DNA from: Cryptomeria japonica | Taxonomy: Eukaryota > Streptophyta > Pinopsida > Cupressales > Cupressaceae | Direction: 5' to 3' | Assembly: GCF_030272615.1 (NCBI RefSeq) | Contig: NC_081411.1 | Span: 833,392,136-833,456,135, forward strand | Length of the DNA: 64,000 nucleotides | Shown here: positions 49,566 through 61,360 of the stretch, in pieces | Numbering within the stretch: position 1 is the first letter of the stretch | How the letters are laid out: every line of letters starts with the position of its first letter | The notes under the pieces: generated by a model | The model's database searches: none | Told to the model about the DNA's origin: nothing | The model's input: only the letters and a program-made list of their open reading frames with translations | Position numbers and translations under genes: made by a program

Positions 49566-51638
49566 AAAAGTCCCAACACAAACTATCCCACGAAACTAAC
49601 CATGCAGAGAAACGCCATGAGTTTTACAGGAAGGGACTCCAAAGGTAACGTCGTTCTTAGACTGGCTTTCGCAAGGTTCTGCTGGAAATAGTAATATCTA
49701 ACAATTCATAGCCATAATTAGTGGATTCATTTGCTGGATTATATTGCAAATGTTTTCTATGCCTCCATCTCTTCTTACTCCAAATCTTGTTTGAACTCTT
49801 GGATTGTGTGAAATTAGTCTCATTCAAGACTTAGGTTAATTGTCAATTTTTACAAATAAACATGCCATTTTCATATAAGTGATTGCATGTGAGATAAATA
49901 AGTCAGAGTGAGGCCTAGATGGAGGAAAAGAGTGCAAGCATGTATTTTCATCATTCACTTGATCTTCAGAAATAGTTTCAAAGTCATCGCTAGGTGCATT
50001 TTATATGTTTAAATGTGGTGAATATTTGATGGGCTACGTTTCATGGATCTAAAAGATTCATGTATATAATATGTTAGGCGATTTAATCTTATTGAATACA
50101 AATTGTTGCATGATCTTACTTGTTGTAAATCTATTAAACTTGAGGTCTCGTAGATTTGTTTGTGGATACAATTGGACATGTTCAAGTCAAGGATCAAGCT
50201 ATAAATTGGATCTCTTTATTTGTAGATTGTTGAAAATATTAAGGAACACCACCTTGTTTTAGAAGGGGTAAAAGAAGAAGAATAGGTTCGTTCTTATGCA
50301 TTGTATTCTAGTTTCATTATCTTTATTGATGCACCTTACCTCCTTTCCCATGTAATCTTACTCTATTAGCATGAGCATCAAGTGTCTATTCTATGAGAAA
50401 AGAACCCTAGTTTTGAGACCCAAAAATTAGTTTGTCCATTTCTAGCCTAAAGAAGGAAAGTCCAAGTTGAAATCCCTCTTGGGTCATTGCAAGAAGTTGG
50501 GTCCTCTTTTTGGCAAAAAAGAGGAAGTCTTTCTAGAAAAATTAAATTGTCATAATAGGAGTAAAAATTTGAAGCACTTACACATGGAATATTAAGAAAG
50601 TCCATTAAAATGAAATGTAGTTATTTGATTCTAGTTTTCAAATTTGTAATTTATTCTATTACCTAGATGATACAAGTTCATTTTTAATAGACATATACAA
50701 AAATCACTTTTTAAAAGTCAATTTTTAGGTCTATAACATGCACGTGCCAATAAAAGTAATTTTCTAATTCCTTTTAGCAAAAAAGGTGTATTGTATTGAG
50801 TTTTGATGAGGATATTTTTATAAAAAACATTCAAATATTTTTAATTAATTTGTTATTGCCCCCAATTGCTATTTTTTAAAACCCCTTGTTTATGGCCAAC
50901 ATAATTTGAGTTAAGATAATCATAAAATGATTTTTTTGTTTATATATACTTGCATTTATTTTTAACCATTTAATCATAATAGAAAATAAAAATAAAAATA
51001 TTTTTTTGGGAGATGTAAGATTTCCCTTTTTGAAGATGATTAGAAAAAGATGAAATAAAAAATCCATTACTTCTCATAGATATAAAAAATTATATAGACA
51101 TGAAACCCTTAATTGATATTAGAATCTCCCCCCCCCAAAAAAAAGAACCCCCCAAAAAAAAAGACTAGACTTTGCTAGGTATTAGGATGTCCAAGTTAGA
51201 TCAATCATAGTGTAAATATGAAATTAATTAAATAAAACATATTTTAGTTTGAATATAAAAAAAACACATGGATAGATTTAAAGAACTTCTTAAAACATTT
51301 TTATTTGTGTTTGAACTATACTTAAATTTGGTCGTTAATAATGATTTAATTACACTCAGACTTGAGAGTACTTACGTGTAGGAAATTGAAAGCTTAAATT
51401 ATGTTGAACGTTGAAGAAGGAAAAAGATTGCATTGTTGTAGTTGTGGACGTGTGGTAGACATTAAAAAGAAAAAAGGGAAAATACCTAAGCAAAGCAGCC
51501 CTGCGCCACGTACCAAAAAAAAAAGGAGGTTGGTGTTCTAAGTGCTTCTCCCACTATTTCCCTGTTTTCAGACTCCACTCGATCATCATCATCTCCCCAC
51601 CACTTCAATCAACTCTACACTTTAACACACCACGTCAA
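49566..51638. other. No gene recognised; upstream region of the GulLO gene
   Basis: AT-rich sequence with homopolymer runs (C and A runs at 51127-51165). It lies directly upstream of the GulLO exon, so the last few hundred bases (about 51400-51638) are expected to hold its promoter. ACGT cores (GGACGTGTGG, GCCACGTACC) occur there, but their use is unproven. Confidence 0.5.
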
Positions 51639-51648
51639 TATAAAAAAT
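51639..51648 (+). promoter_or_regulatory. Candidate TATA box of the GulLO gene
   Basis: TATAAAAAAT lies 113-122 bp upstream of the ATG at 51761. That leaves room for a leader of about 80-90 bases after a start 25-35 bp downstream. It is a plausible plant core promoter but is supported only by position and sequence. Confidence 0.5.
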
Positions 51649-51760
51649 CTTCGTATCTCAACACATCACAAATTTAGCATTCTTTTTCTTGCGCAACTGC
51701 TCACTCAAATCCAATTTCATTGAAATATCGAAAGAAAGGAAGCACATAATTAGTGGAGCG

Positions 51761-52408
51761 ATGAATTTCCTCCTCCTCTTCCTCCTCCTGTTAATCAACA
51801 GCAATGGCGTATGCTGCAGCCCACCTGCTCCCCCAGTCAAATGCGACACCGCCGGTTGCACAGTGAGCAACGCCTACGGAATATTCCCCGATCGATCGAC
51901 ATGCAGAGCCGCAGCGGCCGTTTTCCCTTCGTCGGAAGAAGAGCTGCTGGCGGCGGTGGCGGCGGGCAGCCGCAACAAGCAGAAGATGCGGGTGGTCACG
52001 CGGTGGTCGCACTCCATTCCCAAATTGGTCTGCCCGGGCGGAGAAGAGGGGCTAATCATAAGCACCCAGGAGCTGAAACGCGTGGTTAGCGTAGACGAGG
52101 AGTTCATGAGAATGAGCGTGGAAAGCGGAGCGGCTTTGGGGGATATAATAAGCGCGGCCGCTGAATATAAGCTGGCGTTCCCACAGACTCCGTATTGGAA
52201 GGGGCTTACAATAGGGGGGATCCTCTGTAAGGGGGCTCATGGAAGCTCAGTCTTTGGGAAGGGAAGTGCTGTTCACGAGTATGTTGTGGGGATGAGATTG
52301 GTGGTCCCCCTGAGAGGAGGGAATGCAAGTGTCGTGACCCTCAATTCCTCCCATGCCGATCTCGATGCTGCCAAGCTTTCTCTTGGCCTTCTCGGAGTCA
52401 TTTCTCAG
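51761..52408 (+). CDS. L-gulonolactone oxidase family protein, first exon
   Basis: FAD-linked secreted oxidoreductase of the plant GulLO family, related to aldono-lactone oxidases of ascorbate synthesis. The 216-codon exon is intact and GC-rich. Residues 1-20 are a signal peptide (MNFLLLFLLLLINSNGVCC). Cysteines at 28, 33 and 48 lie in the N-terminal Cys region (CDTAGCTV). The FAD-binding PCMH domain runs from about residue 54 to beyond 190, with KMRVVTRWSHSIPKLVCP, GLTIGGILCKGAHGSSVFGK and VHEYVVGMR. The open frame extends back to a TTG at 51689, but the ATG at 51761 begins the signal peptide and is the likely start. GVISQ is followed by CAG/GTACAT, a phase-0 donor. Family proteins are near 590 residues, so about 60% is missing. 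No further exon is visible in the 11.6 kb downstream. Confidence 0.88.
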
Positions 52409-52572
52409 GTACATTTGAAGCCGTCTAAATTATGTGAATCAAGGAATATATTTAAACTTTAATGGTTAGGTCGTTACAGTTTTAATTGTTTTGACTTTGA
52501 GCCAAAATTATATCATAACTCAAATCACTCTCAATATACAGAAAATGCTTAATCAATTATTAATTTAACTTT

Positions 52573-53590
52573 TACAAAAACCAATCTTGTAAGTCTTTGA
52601 ACTAAAGTATTATGTTATACAATTGCAATCTCCAAGCAATTTTACGAGATCAAACATCCACATTTGGTGAGGAATCATGCACAAGATGATATGACATAAA
52701 TTGTTGGAGCAACCAAGTTCAAGTTGCAAGATTAAACATTTCACAAATGAGAATACCCAAGATAAAATATCATCATACAAGTAATACGGAATGTATAAAT
52801 GATTCCTACATACAAATGCAAGGATGACTATGTTAGAAAGTATGAGCAAATGTTTGACAACCCCTCCAAAAATGAGACGTATGAGGCTCACTCAGGATAA
52901 GTGTGAGGACACGTGTAGATTTCGAATGAGGTGAGATAAAAGATTAAAAGCCTCTTTAAACGAGCTTAGGTATACTTGTGAATAAGTCAACTAGGTAGGA
53001 TATTAACTAATTAAATAAAAATGCTTTTTAAACTAACACCTCTCCTTAAGTGATGCTTACGGAAAAACATAAAAACTAAAAAGTGAGTCCTAAATGTTAG
53101 ATTTGATGAGGTACTCATGTACATTAAAAAAAATCTCACAAACAAACTAAACAGAAAATCTAGTAGAATAAAAAACTATCTATAAAAAAGAGAACTAAAA
53201 GAAATAAATATCTTTAAAAACTATCTTTGAAAGATAGGAACATAAAGTTGAAGAGTTTCTTGGGTACATAGAATTTGCAAACATGATCAAAGAAGAACTA
53301 TAGCTTCTATGAACCCTCCAACAAATGCATATTAGGATAAGAGAGGTATAAAACATTTTTTGAATGACTTGAAGTACATTACTCAACTATTAATACATAT
53401 ACATATATTACATAAAGATAAATACACTATGTGAAGTTGAAAGTATATATGAAAATACATGATAAGGGAAACACAAAATGAAGTGTACAAATGAGTATTG
53501 CATATAAAACCAATAATGAGGAGGTAAGAAGGTAGGATTGAATGTTTGACTACCTCTACAAAAGTAAGACACATTTAAACTATCTTAGTT
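52573..53590. repeat. Dispersed AT-rich repeat, copy C, in the presumed first intron of GulLO
   Basis: It matches copies A and B from AATTGCAATCTCCAAGC and GATCAAACATCCACA onward. It contains unit 1 (near 52785) and the start of unit 2 (near 53495), about 710 bp apart, and breaks off near 53590 before the Gypsy LTR. Positions 52409-52572 between the splice donor and the repeat are unremarkable AT-rich intron sequence. Confidence 0.75.
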
Positions 53591-53680
53591 TTCATCTTTC
53601 AAATATAGTTAGGAAATATCACACATATTTGTTCAAGGAATATTAAAAAGTAAAAAGAAAAAAAACATATAACTAGGTAT

Positions 53681-54766
53681 TGTAATACCCTAAAAATGGT
53701 CATCTAAACCATGAACCCCAAATCTCGACAACATCACCAAGTTCCTAACCAAAGGAAATTAAATCAATCTTGAGCACACAATTAATTTCTTAAATCATCA
53801 ATGTCACATGGAAAATTAATCACTCAATATTAATTAAATCATTCCAAGTAAATCATTTTAAACAATTATCTTATTTATTTAATTAAATATCTTTTACATA
53901 TTTAATTAAATAGATCAATTTGCCATTAAATCATCAAAAAGAGGAATTAATTTGAAAAATAAAGAAAAATTGCCATAAATCTTCAAAAAAGGAAACAAAT
54001 CAAGAAAGAGGAATTGGAAATTATGAGCACAAATCTTCAAAAATAGAAATAAATAAAAAAAAGGAATTAATTGACCAAAAAAGAATTAAAAATTTGAGAA
54101 AAGAAATCAATTGGAGATAATCTTGAAAAAAACAAATTAAAATTGATAAATAATCCCAAAGAAAGCAATTAAAATAAATCATTTTTTCCTGATTTTATCT
54201 GAATTTTAGTTCAATTTCCTTTAAATCGGTTTTTTCTTGATTTTATCTTAATTTTAGTTTAATTTCCTTTAAAACTTAGAAAAGCATCCAATCACATCCT
54301 TTCACCTGGATTGTGCTTCCTCTTGAAAAATCTTGACCACTCATCATCATTTGATCTCAGCCTTTGGTTTCTTTCTGAATTTTCTATAAATTCAAGCTCT
54401 CATCTCTCATTCAAAAAAATCCTGGAGAATATATTGTTATTATGTTGTTTTTGTTCTAGGTTCATTGAGAATATTGCATACATATTTAGATCATTTATCT
54501 CATTTATTGCTAAAATCTTGTTAGATTAATCTTGCATCCATCTAGCATTGATATCATGCTCATATAGATTAAAAACCTTCGTCTTGGTGTAGTCTAGTCA
54601 TTGGATTGCTTATGCAAATCTGAGAGCAATCCTTGCATCTTTTAGAAGGCAATGGGTCAATTTGTTATGGTTTTCATATTCATGCTTATATCTGACTAAC
54701 CATGCATGTAATGACTTAATTGAAGTGTTGTGTCTTGCAGATACAGGTCCACTTTTCACACACACA
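53681..54766 (+). repeat. Gypsy-1 LTR (solo or truncated element)
   Basis: It starts TGTAATACCCTAAAAATG, ends CACACACA, and is followed by TTTTTGGTGCCCACCGTGGG, the primer-site sequence typical after plant Ty3/Gypsy LTRs. The interior has long A-rich and AATTAAAT stretches. Its length is about 1086 bp. No second copy is present. The start is inferred from the TGTA sequence and could be off. Confidence 0.65.
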
Positions 54767-55223
54767 TTTTTGGTGCCCACCGTGGGGCTCAAATCCACAA
54801 CTACAAGATTTTTAATGTTTCTTGAACAAATTTAATGTTTGGTTTTTATAACTAATAAACAAGCGTTAAATTTGCAAATAAAAATCTTTCTTTTTGCTTG
54901 TTCTTCTATGACAGTAAAAAACAGTCTTGGTTTGGAGAGAATAACTTGTTATTGAACCGTTGGATCTAAACCAGTTTTTGATATTGTTTTTAAAACCAAT
55001 TTTTCTATAGTTTCACCGAAGCGATTGTCTTAAAAAAGTTTGGTTTAAAAGTTATGAATGACAGAGTGCAAGACTATCATTTTACTTATTCTTCTGTAAT
55101 AGTCAAAAATGATCTCGGTCCGGAGGGCATAACTTTTTATTCAACTATTGGATCTAAACAAAATTTTATCTGTAAAACCAAGTTTTCCACCTTTCGACCG
55201 AAGATATTTTCTAAATTAGTTAT
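54767..55223 (+). mobile_element. Gypsy-1 primer site and leader remnant
   Basis: After the primer site the leader contains two diverged units of about 185 bp. Unit 1 is at about 54900-55035 (TTCTTCTATGACAGT, then CCGTTGGATCTAAACC and TTCACCGAAG). Unit 2 is at about 55084-55210 (TTCTTCTGTAATAGT, ATTGGATCTAAAC, TTCGACCGAAG). No coding sequence remains. It is cut at 55223 by the Gypsy-2 LTR, so Gypsy-2 inserted into the older element. Confidence 0.65.
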
Positions 55224-55250
55224 TGTAGACACCCAAAATTGTCTAGTCTA

Positions 55251-55482
55251 ATTAAATAAATATTTTATTTATTTAATTATCTAAGCTTAATTCTTCTATT
55301 AATTAAATAAATCTTTATTTATTTAATTAATTCATTTATCCTCTTCTAGCCTTATTTCTCATTTAAATAAATACATTTATTTATTTAAATTATCCTTTTC
55401 CTAAATTAAATAAATATTTTTATTTATTTAATTATCCCACTTCTTCTATTAATTAAATAAATCTTTATTTATTTAATTAATT
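55251..55482. repeat. Five AT-rich palindromes in the Gypsy-2 LTR
   Basis: Near-perfect inverted repeats occur at 55251-55278, 55298-55332, 55361-55390, 55404-55433 and 55448-55482. All are of the form ATTAAATAAAT / ATTTATTTAAT around a loop of 2-5 bases. The second and fifth are identical including their TTCTTCTATT flank, so the array grew partly by a direct duplication of about 150 bp. Confidence 0.93.
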
Positions 55483-55641
55483 CATTAACCTTTTCTACCC
55501 ATGACACATGTCATTCATCTCTTAATTCATACACTACCTACCCCTTTCATTATTTTATTATTTCTTTTACCTACCCTCTAATCATAGCCGACCTCCTTTT
55601 ACACCTTTCAATCTTATCCCTCCATTTCATATAGTGTCTTC

Positions 55642-55650
55642 TATATAAGG
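55642..55650 (+). promoter_or_regulatory. TATA box of Gypsy-2
   Basis: TATATAAGG lies in the LTR after the palindrome array, with about 350 bases to the LTR end. That is the expected place for the element's promoter, and transcription would start near 55672. Confidence 0.7.
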
Positions 55651-56001
55651 AGATGCTTCCTTCATTATCAAATCCTAATCATCCTAATGAATCATCTTTT
55701 ATACACTGGACTACACTACGATCCTACTTGCAACCACATTCTGTTCTTTGTTGAGCTCTTGTGCACATAAAATCTGAGAGCAAATATATCAAGCAAGATC
55801 AATGGAGATAGGAAGAATGGAGATCAAAACCCTATGGGACATGTGATGGTATAATCTTTGTGATTTCGTTTGATTTGCATTGTCTTAGGTAATCTTCATA
55901 TGTTATGGTAGATCTTTGTTGTTGTTAGGCTAGGGTTTTGTGGTTGAATTCATTTAGCCTTTCAATATTGTTATTATTGTTATCCATTTTCACCATATAC
56001 A

Positions 56002-56021
56002 TTTTGGCACGCCCGGTGGGA
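56002..56021 (+). promoter_or_regulatory. Primer-binding site of Gypsy-2
   Basis: TTTTGGCACGCCCGGTGGGA directly follows the LTR end. This sequence is common after the 5' LTR of Tat-like plant Gypsy elements, where it pairs with a tRNA 3' end to start minus-strand synthesis. Confidence 0.8.
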
Positions 56022-56111
56022 CTCTTGTCCCTTTTGCATTTAACTTCCTTGTTGCAGATTTTGTATTTTGAAGTTGCAAATCCGACGTTTTCGGTAGCAT
56101 TTTGATATTTC

Positions 56112-56349
56112 CGCGTCTGCGTACTTTTGGATCGCGTTTTTGATTTTCTGGCGCGTTTGCGACATCTGGAGTCGCGTCTGTGTTATTGGCAATATTTTAT
56201 TTTGCAGGTTCTAGGAAAGTGCGTCTGTGTTATAAAGTCACGTCTGCGTTGTTTTTAGCCGCGTCTGTGTCCATAAGACGCGTTTGTGTTTTGTAGTCGC
56301 ATCTGTGTCATGAATTCGCGTCTGTGTTGAGGGTAATCGCGTCTGTGTT
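56112..56349 (+). repeat. Phased CGCGTCTGTGT array 1 (11 copies) in the Gypsy-2 leader
   Basis: Copies of CGCGTCTGTGTT or close variants start at 56112, 56133, 56152, 56173, 56220, 56240, 56260, 56279, 56298, 56317 and 56338. The spacing is 21, 19, 21, 47, 20, 20, 19, 19, 19 and 21 bases. The sequence between copies is not conserved. All are on the + strand. A period of about 20 is not a multiple of three, and the region has no long open frame, so it is not a repeated peptide. Confidence 0.92.
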
Positions 56350-56739
56350 CACTAGTTTCAAATTTTGGGTTTTTATTGATTCAGTTTTTGGATTTTGCAT
56401 TTAGGGTTTTAGATCTAGTTTATTTTGAGCTAACATTTTCAGATCTAGCTAACGAAATTGGTGCAGCTTGTCTTGAAAGCTAAATCGTTTGGTTGAAGGC
56501 CCCTATTTTCACAAAGTCTTTTGGGTTTAAAATTTACCTAACTTGTGTGCTTGCAGGAAGGGGTGATCATTTGAAATAATCCAAACTACTAACAACTCTT
56601 TGTTGCAGGTCCTTGGCAAGGGTTTTTGGATTTTTATTGTGTGCCTTGTTTTCATAGACTAACAAACACTTCAACTGGTGCACTAAAATTGAATCATTGT
56701 CTTTTGTGTCTTGAGCAATAGGCTCTTTTTGTTTAATCT

Positions 56740-57300
56740 TTAGAGGGCCTATCTTCCCGTGTGGTCATTAGGACTACTAGTGAGAAGAGAATGACCTAAG
56801 TGGTAGCGAGGAAAACCCACCTCTTCCAAACCACTATAAACAAATGTATTCATGGTGAAAACTATGGATAACGTGTGCTGATTAGTTCATACCAACACTA
56901 TGTCTCCCCATAAACCCGTTTGATCAAATTTATTTGATCAGTTGTAGGACGTAACCCCTACCGGCTAGGAGCCTTCTGTATTTATAGAGCTGAAAGTGCC
57001 GCATGTATGGCCACAAGAGCAGATGCCCTTACTAGCACCTTTTTGTTTTAGAAGCCCAAATCCTTCTAGTTGTTGGGGCAGGAGGTCGGACCTCTGGTAG
57101 CGGCCCACACACATACGGTTCTTAGTAGAGATACAAAGTTCGCCACGGGGAGTTTTCGTGGGGACTGATACTTGGCTGACCTGAGAAGTGAGTGCCGAGG
57201 GTGGAGCCAGTGAGGTCAAGCATCTAAGTATCCGCTCTAAATAGCATAGCCTCGGGGGTAAAACCCCATGTGGGATCAACAACTATTGTCTTGGCCAGTC
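56740..57300. other. GC-richer leader block of Gypsy-2 between the two motif arrays
   Basis: This balanced-composition block has phrases such as GAAAACCCACCTCTTCCAAA, ATGGATAACGTGTGCTGATT and GGGTAAAACCCCATGTGGGA, and an inverted repeat GATCAAATTTATTTGATC near 56922-56939. Leaders of plant Gypsy elements can hold conserved structured RNA, and this may be such a region. The 105-codon open frame on the opposite strand has no recognisable domain and is probably a by-product of composition. Confidence 0.45.
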
Positions 57301-57573
57301 ATAAGAATTGTGCTTGACTTATTTTAAACATTCAAAACATTCAAGACCAAACAGCAAAACATTGTGTCTTTTGTGTCTACAAGTGTATGCAAAACATTTT
57401 TACATCAAACAACACACTTTTCTTGGAGTCATTTTGAGTCTAGACACTTGCAAACATTGAGTCCTCATCAACATTGTGTCCTCTTGTCACAAAAAAAATA
57501 GTCAAACAGTCAGATTTGGTCACAACAAAACGACTTCACAGATTGGAAAAAAATTGCACAAATTTTACAGAAA

Positions 57574-57759
57574 CGCGTCTGTGTCAGACATAATAGCGTC
57601 CGTGTGGTATAACCGCGTCTGTGAAGGGAAGAAACGCATCTATGTTCCAACAGTCAACATCACACTTTGCAAAAAAATCTCAGAAATGCGTCTATGTTAA
57701 ACAGAGCCGCGTCTGCGTCAGGAAACCGCGTCTGTGAAGTATACAGGCGCGTCTATGTC
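57574..57759 (+). repeat. Phased CGCGTCTGTGT array 2 (8 copies) in the Gypsy-2 leader
   Basis: Copies start at 57574, 57595, 57614, 57635, 57687, 57708, 57727 and 57748, with spacing 21, 19, 21, 52, 21, 19 and 21. The 21-19-21 pattern occurs twice, around one wide gap, as if a block of four had been duplicated. Variants include CGCATCTATGTT and CGCGTCTGTGAAG. This array lies about 490 bp before the gag start. Confidence 0.92.
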
Positions 57760-58249
57760 CAGAATTGAAAAACTGTTACAGTCTAGCAAACAAACACAGT
57801 CAGTTTCAAAATTCTTGAGCTTCCTAGGTCATTTCTCTAGGGTTTCATTTAGCATTCAACCTGTCTTTGGGTCTCACAAAATCCATCATTGCTTCACATC
57901 TCACTTTACATTCACACTTGTCTAAACTTGAGTCAAAAGGTCACTTGCTTGTCCTCACTATACTTTGTCAACACACTACATACAACAACACTTTGCTAAG
58001 TGGTCCCTCATCAAGGTCTATCACCTTTGGGTCTCATTTGGTCTTACTTAGAGTCAAGGTCAACTTACCTCATCAAGAGAAACTATCCTCTCTTTGGAAG
58101 TCACACCTACTCTACTACATACATACTTGGTCTTACACTTTGGACATTTCAAGTACACCTCAGATTCAGTTACATTCCATCCAACTCTTGGTCTTCCATA
58201 CTTTTTCCATTTTCATCTAGTCTCACACATCTTGGTAAATACCTAGTTC

Positions 58250-61200
58250 ATGGTTGAAACCCGCCTTCAAAAATCTAAGAGAGAAACTAAAGAGGCTCAA
58301 GAGTCCGCAAACATGAGTTCTTATGAGTATGACAATGATATCTTTTTCAATTCTGATCATACTACATTACCTGACATGGACGCCTATAGAAACATTCCAA
58401 ATATTGAGAACATGGACACTACAAACAACAATGCTACACATAATGACAATATGGACAACTTTTCAGTACATTCAGCAGATGTGGAAGAATCCATAATGGA
58501 TCCCCGCTTCAATCGATTGATTGAGGAAATAATGAGGAGGGATAGACAATACTTTTTACAAATGATGGCACAAAGTGGAGCCAAGATACCTCATGATTTT
58601 AACATGTCTCAAATAATGGAAAATCGACCTTTGCAACAACCTCACTCCAACATGGATCAAAGGAGACCTAATAGTGGAGGAAATAGAGGACCACATATGG
58701 TACCTGAATCACCATCAGCTTTGCTTCAAAAACCAGAGGTCCCACATACACATGGTCAAACATATGATACTCACCTTCGCAGACCATTATGGAAGTCTTA
58801 TGGAGAGAAATATGCTCAATCACATAGCAACGCTAAGGATCAACCACCAAAGCAATTGGATATTCAAAGGCATGCTCAAAATTTGGACACAAGGAAACCT
58901 TGCGTCAAATTTGGGGGCAATACATTAGAACATGACATGCCTGTAGAGTATGGTATACATGCACAAAATAGATATGGTGTTCCTCAACATGAATCTATAC
59001 CAAGTGGTCCATATATGCAGCATCACTATAGACATCCTCCATATGAACATGTGTATGATCAATATCATCCATATATGCAACATGCTGCTCCTCCAATGGG
59101 TACCTCAAACATAGGATATGGTCCAAGAAGTCGATCTCCACCTAAGAGCAATTTGGAGCAACAAATCAGGGACTTACAAAAGAAAATGGAGGACATAAAT
59201 ACACCGAAGCCAACATACACAATGAGAGACATATGTCCTTATCCATTTGACAAGAGCATTCCAATGCCTCCTTTTCCTACACACTTTGTGACGCCTAAAT
59301 TTGATAAGTATAGAGGAAAAGGGGATCCTAAGGCACACATAAGATAGTTTTTCATAGCTTGCATTGAGATAGCAGCAGAAGAGACATATTTGATGAGATT
59401 ATTCCCACAGAGCTTAGGTGATCAAGCTATGGAATGGTTCTCCCAACTTCCACCTGGTATTAAGTCATGGGGTGATCTAGCAGAGGCATTTATCCAACAT
59501 TTCTCCTACAACATAGAGACAGACATATCAGTCACTACTTTGTGCAACACTAAGCAAAAAGAGGGAGAATATTTTGCATCATTCTTACAAAGATGGAGAA
59601 ATCTAGCCAGCAGATGCTCTTGTGAAATTCCACAAAAACAAATGGTAGAAATGTTCACCCAAAATGTTAACAAAGACATTGGCTATGATCTAAGAAAAGC
59701 TTGTTTGTCCACCTTCAAGGACGTTATTGAAAAAGGCTTAGCGACAGAAAAGGTCCTAATTGAACAAGGAGTCATCAAGATATTCAAGGAAAACAAAGAT
59801 GACTTTAAAAGAAAAGACAAGCCAAGATTTTGGAATAAAAACAAGAACACAGTCAATGATGGTGTTGTTGATGCCAACACAATGCGACCCAAATTCATCT
59901 TTTCGGGATCAAGTTCTACAAACAATCAAGTGAATACTCAAACAACTTCCAGATCACGAAGGAAGTACACTCCATTGGGAGAACCACTTGAGTCAGTTTT
60001 CAAGAAGCTTGTGGCAAACAAGGTAATCACAATTCCAGATTTTCCTCCATATGAGCCAAAGGTTAAACCAAATTGGTGGAATGATGATGAGTATTGTGAA
60101 TTTCATAAGAGCAAGGGTCATAAGATAGGAAATTGTCATCGACTAAAGAACATCATACAAGATCTCATTGATAGAGGTGACATTGAGATTGAGGGACATT
60201 CGTCTAATCAAGAACATGAGATGTTTAAGGAACCATTCCCAAAACATGACAAGGGAAAAGCTAAAGCCACAGAGGATCAAACCAACTATACCAGAGCATC
60301 TTACAACTATGATTCAACCATCAATCACATCTCGATGGACAATTATGTCTCTACCATTATCATCAAGGACAAAGCGTCTGAGAATTCTACTCGGAGACCC
60401 AGGATTGTCCTAAAAGGTGTTGGATCTTCTTCTGAACCTACCTTTGAATGTAATGTCACAACTCATCGAGGTAAAATCACTTTGCAAGGTGCTCCAACTA
60501 AAAACACCGCTTCTTCATCAACCAAACCTGAGTATGACCTTGTAGAACAACTAGGGAAGACACCCATGCTCATCTCCATCCTTGAGCTACTACGCATATC
60601 TCCCACACATAAAGCCATTCTTGACAAAATCTTGAGAGACACTGTCGTTCCTACTAATCTGAATGTGGACCAATTTCAAGCCATGGTGGGATACCTTTCC
60701 ATTCCACACTCCCTTACTTTCACAGAAGCCGATGACGCCTCCGTAAGTCAGCCACATAATGCACCATTACACATTGAAACCTTCATACACAAACATCGAA
60801 TAAAAAGAGTCCTGATAGATGGAGGAGCAGGTCTAAACATTTGCACATTAAGCACTATTACACAATTAGGATATTCTGATAAAGCTATGAATTCTACAAA
60901 CAAAATCACCATCAAGGCATATGACGATGAAGAGCATTCATCCAATGGCACAGTTACCTTACCTCTCAGAGTTGGGTCAGTTACAAAGGATGTGGTTTGT
61001 CAAGTCCTGGATTTAAATCTCACTTATAACATATTGCTAGGACGCCCTTGGATCCATGAAATGAGGGCAGTCCCATCCACATATCACCAATGCATTAAGT
61101 TTCCTCATAATGGCGTGGAAGTAACAGTTAACGGTGATCCAAATCCATTCATATACTACAATAACCTGAAATCAAAGACTGAGACCATCATTCCTAGTAA

Positions 61201-61360
61201 TCGTGAGGCTATTCCTTCCTCGGCATACATCGATCCTGAGTCATTAAAACCTTCGACATCAAAACAAGGTGAGCTTAAAGGCAAGTTTCAAGACAAGGGC
61301 ATGGGGGAATATACTTTAAATCAGACCGTGTACTTACGACAAGTCATGAGTTCCCCATAA
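58250..61360 (+). pseudogene. Gypsy-2 gag and aspartic protease
   Basis: The frame opens at ATG 58250. The N-terminal 360 residues are Asn/His/Pro/Gln-rich and hold KSNLEQQIRDLQKKMEDI, a short coiled coil. A TAG at 59345 interrupts. The retrotransposon gag core follows in the same frame (LMRLFPQSLGDQAMEWFSQL, about 59390-59449). A CX2HX4HX4C knuckle, CEFHKSKGHKIGNC, is at about 60095-60136. The protease has RVLIDGGAGLNIC (about 60808-60846), where DGG replaces the usual DSG or DTG, and ILLGRPWIHEM further on. A TAA at 61358 ends this piece and the frame continues after it. Apart from the two stops the coding is intact. Confidence 0.9.

Larger units (their letters stand above)
55224..56001 (+). 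repeat. 5' LTR of Gypsy-2
   Basis: It is 778 bp long, starts TGTAGACACCCAAAATTG and ends CACCATATACA directly before the primer site. Its U3 part holds an array of palindromes, and a TATA box (TATATAAGG) sits at 55642. The element's 3' LTR is outside the window, so divergence between LTRs cannot be read. Confidence 0.88.

Noticed and set aside
51689-51760. N-terminal extension of the GulLO frame to 51689
   Set aside because: The codon at 51689 is TTG. The ATG at 51761 starts a clean signal peptide.
51791-52240. Several open frames on the other strand and frames over the GulLO exon
   Set aside because: They are by-products of the GC-rich exon and show no domain, while the + frame matches the family throughout.
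56965-57282. 105-codon reading frame antisense to the Gypsy-2 leader
   Set aside because: It has no recognisable domain, is opposite to the element, and is explained by the GC-richer leader.
56112-57759. Regularly spaced short repeats reminiscent of a CRISPR array
   Set aside because: The repeated motif is only 11-12 bp with 7-9 bp between copies, in a plant retrotransposon leader and without cas genes.
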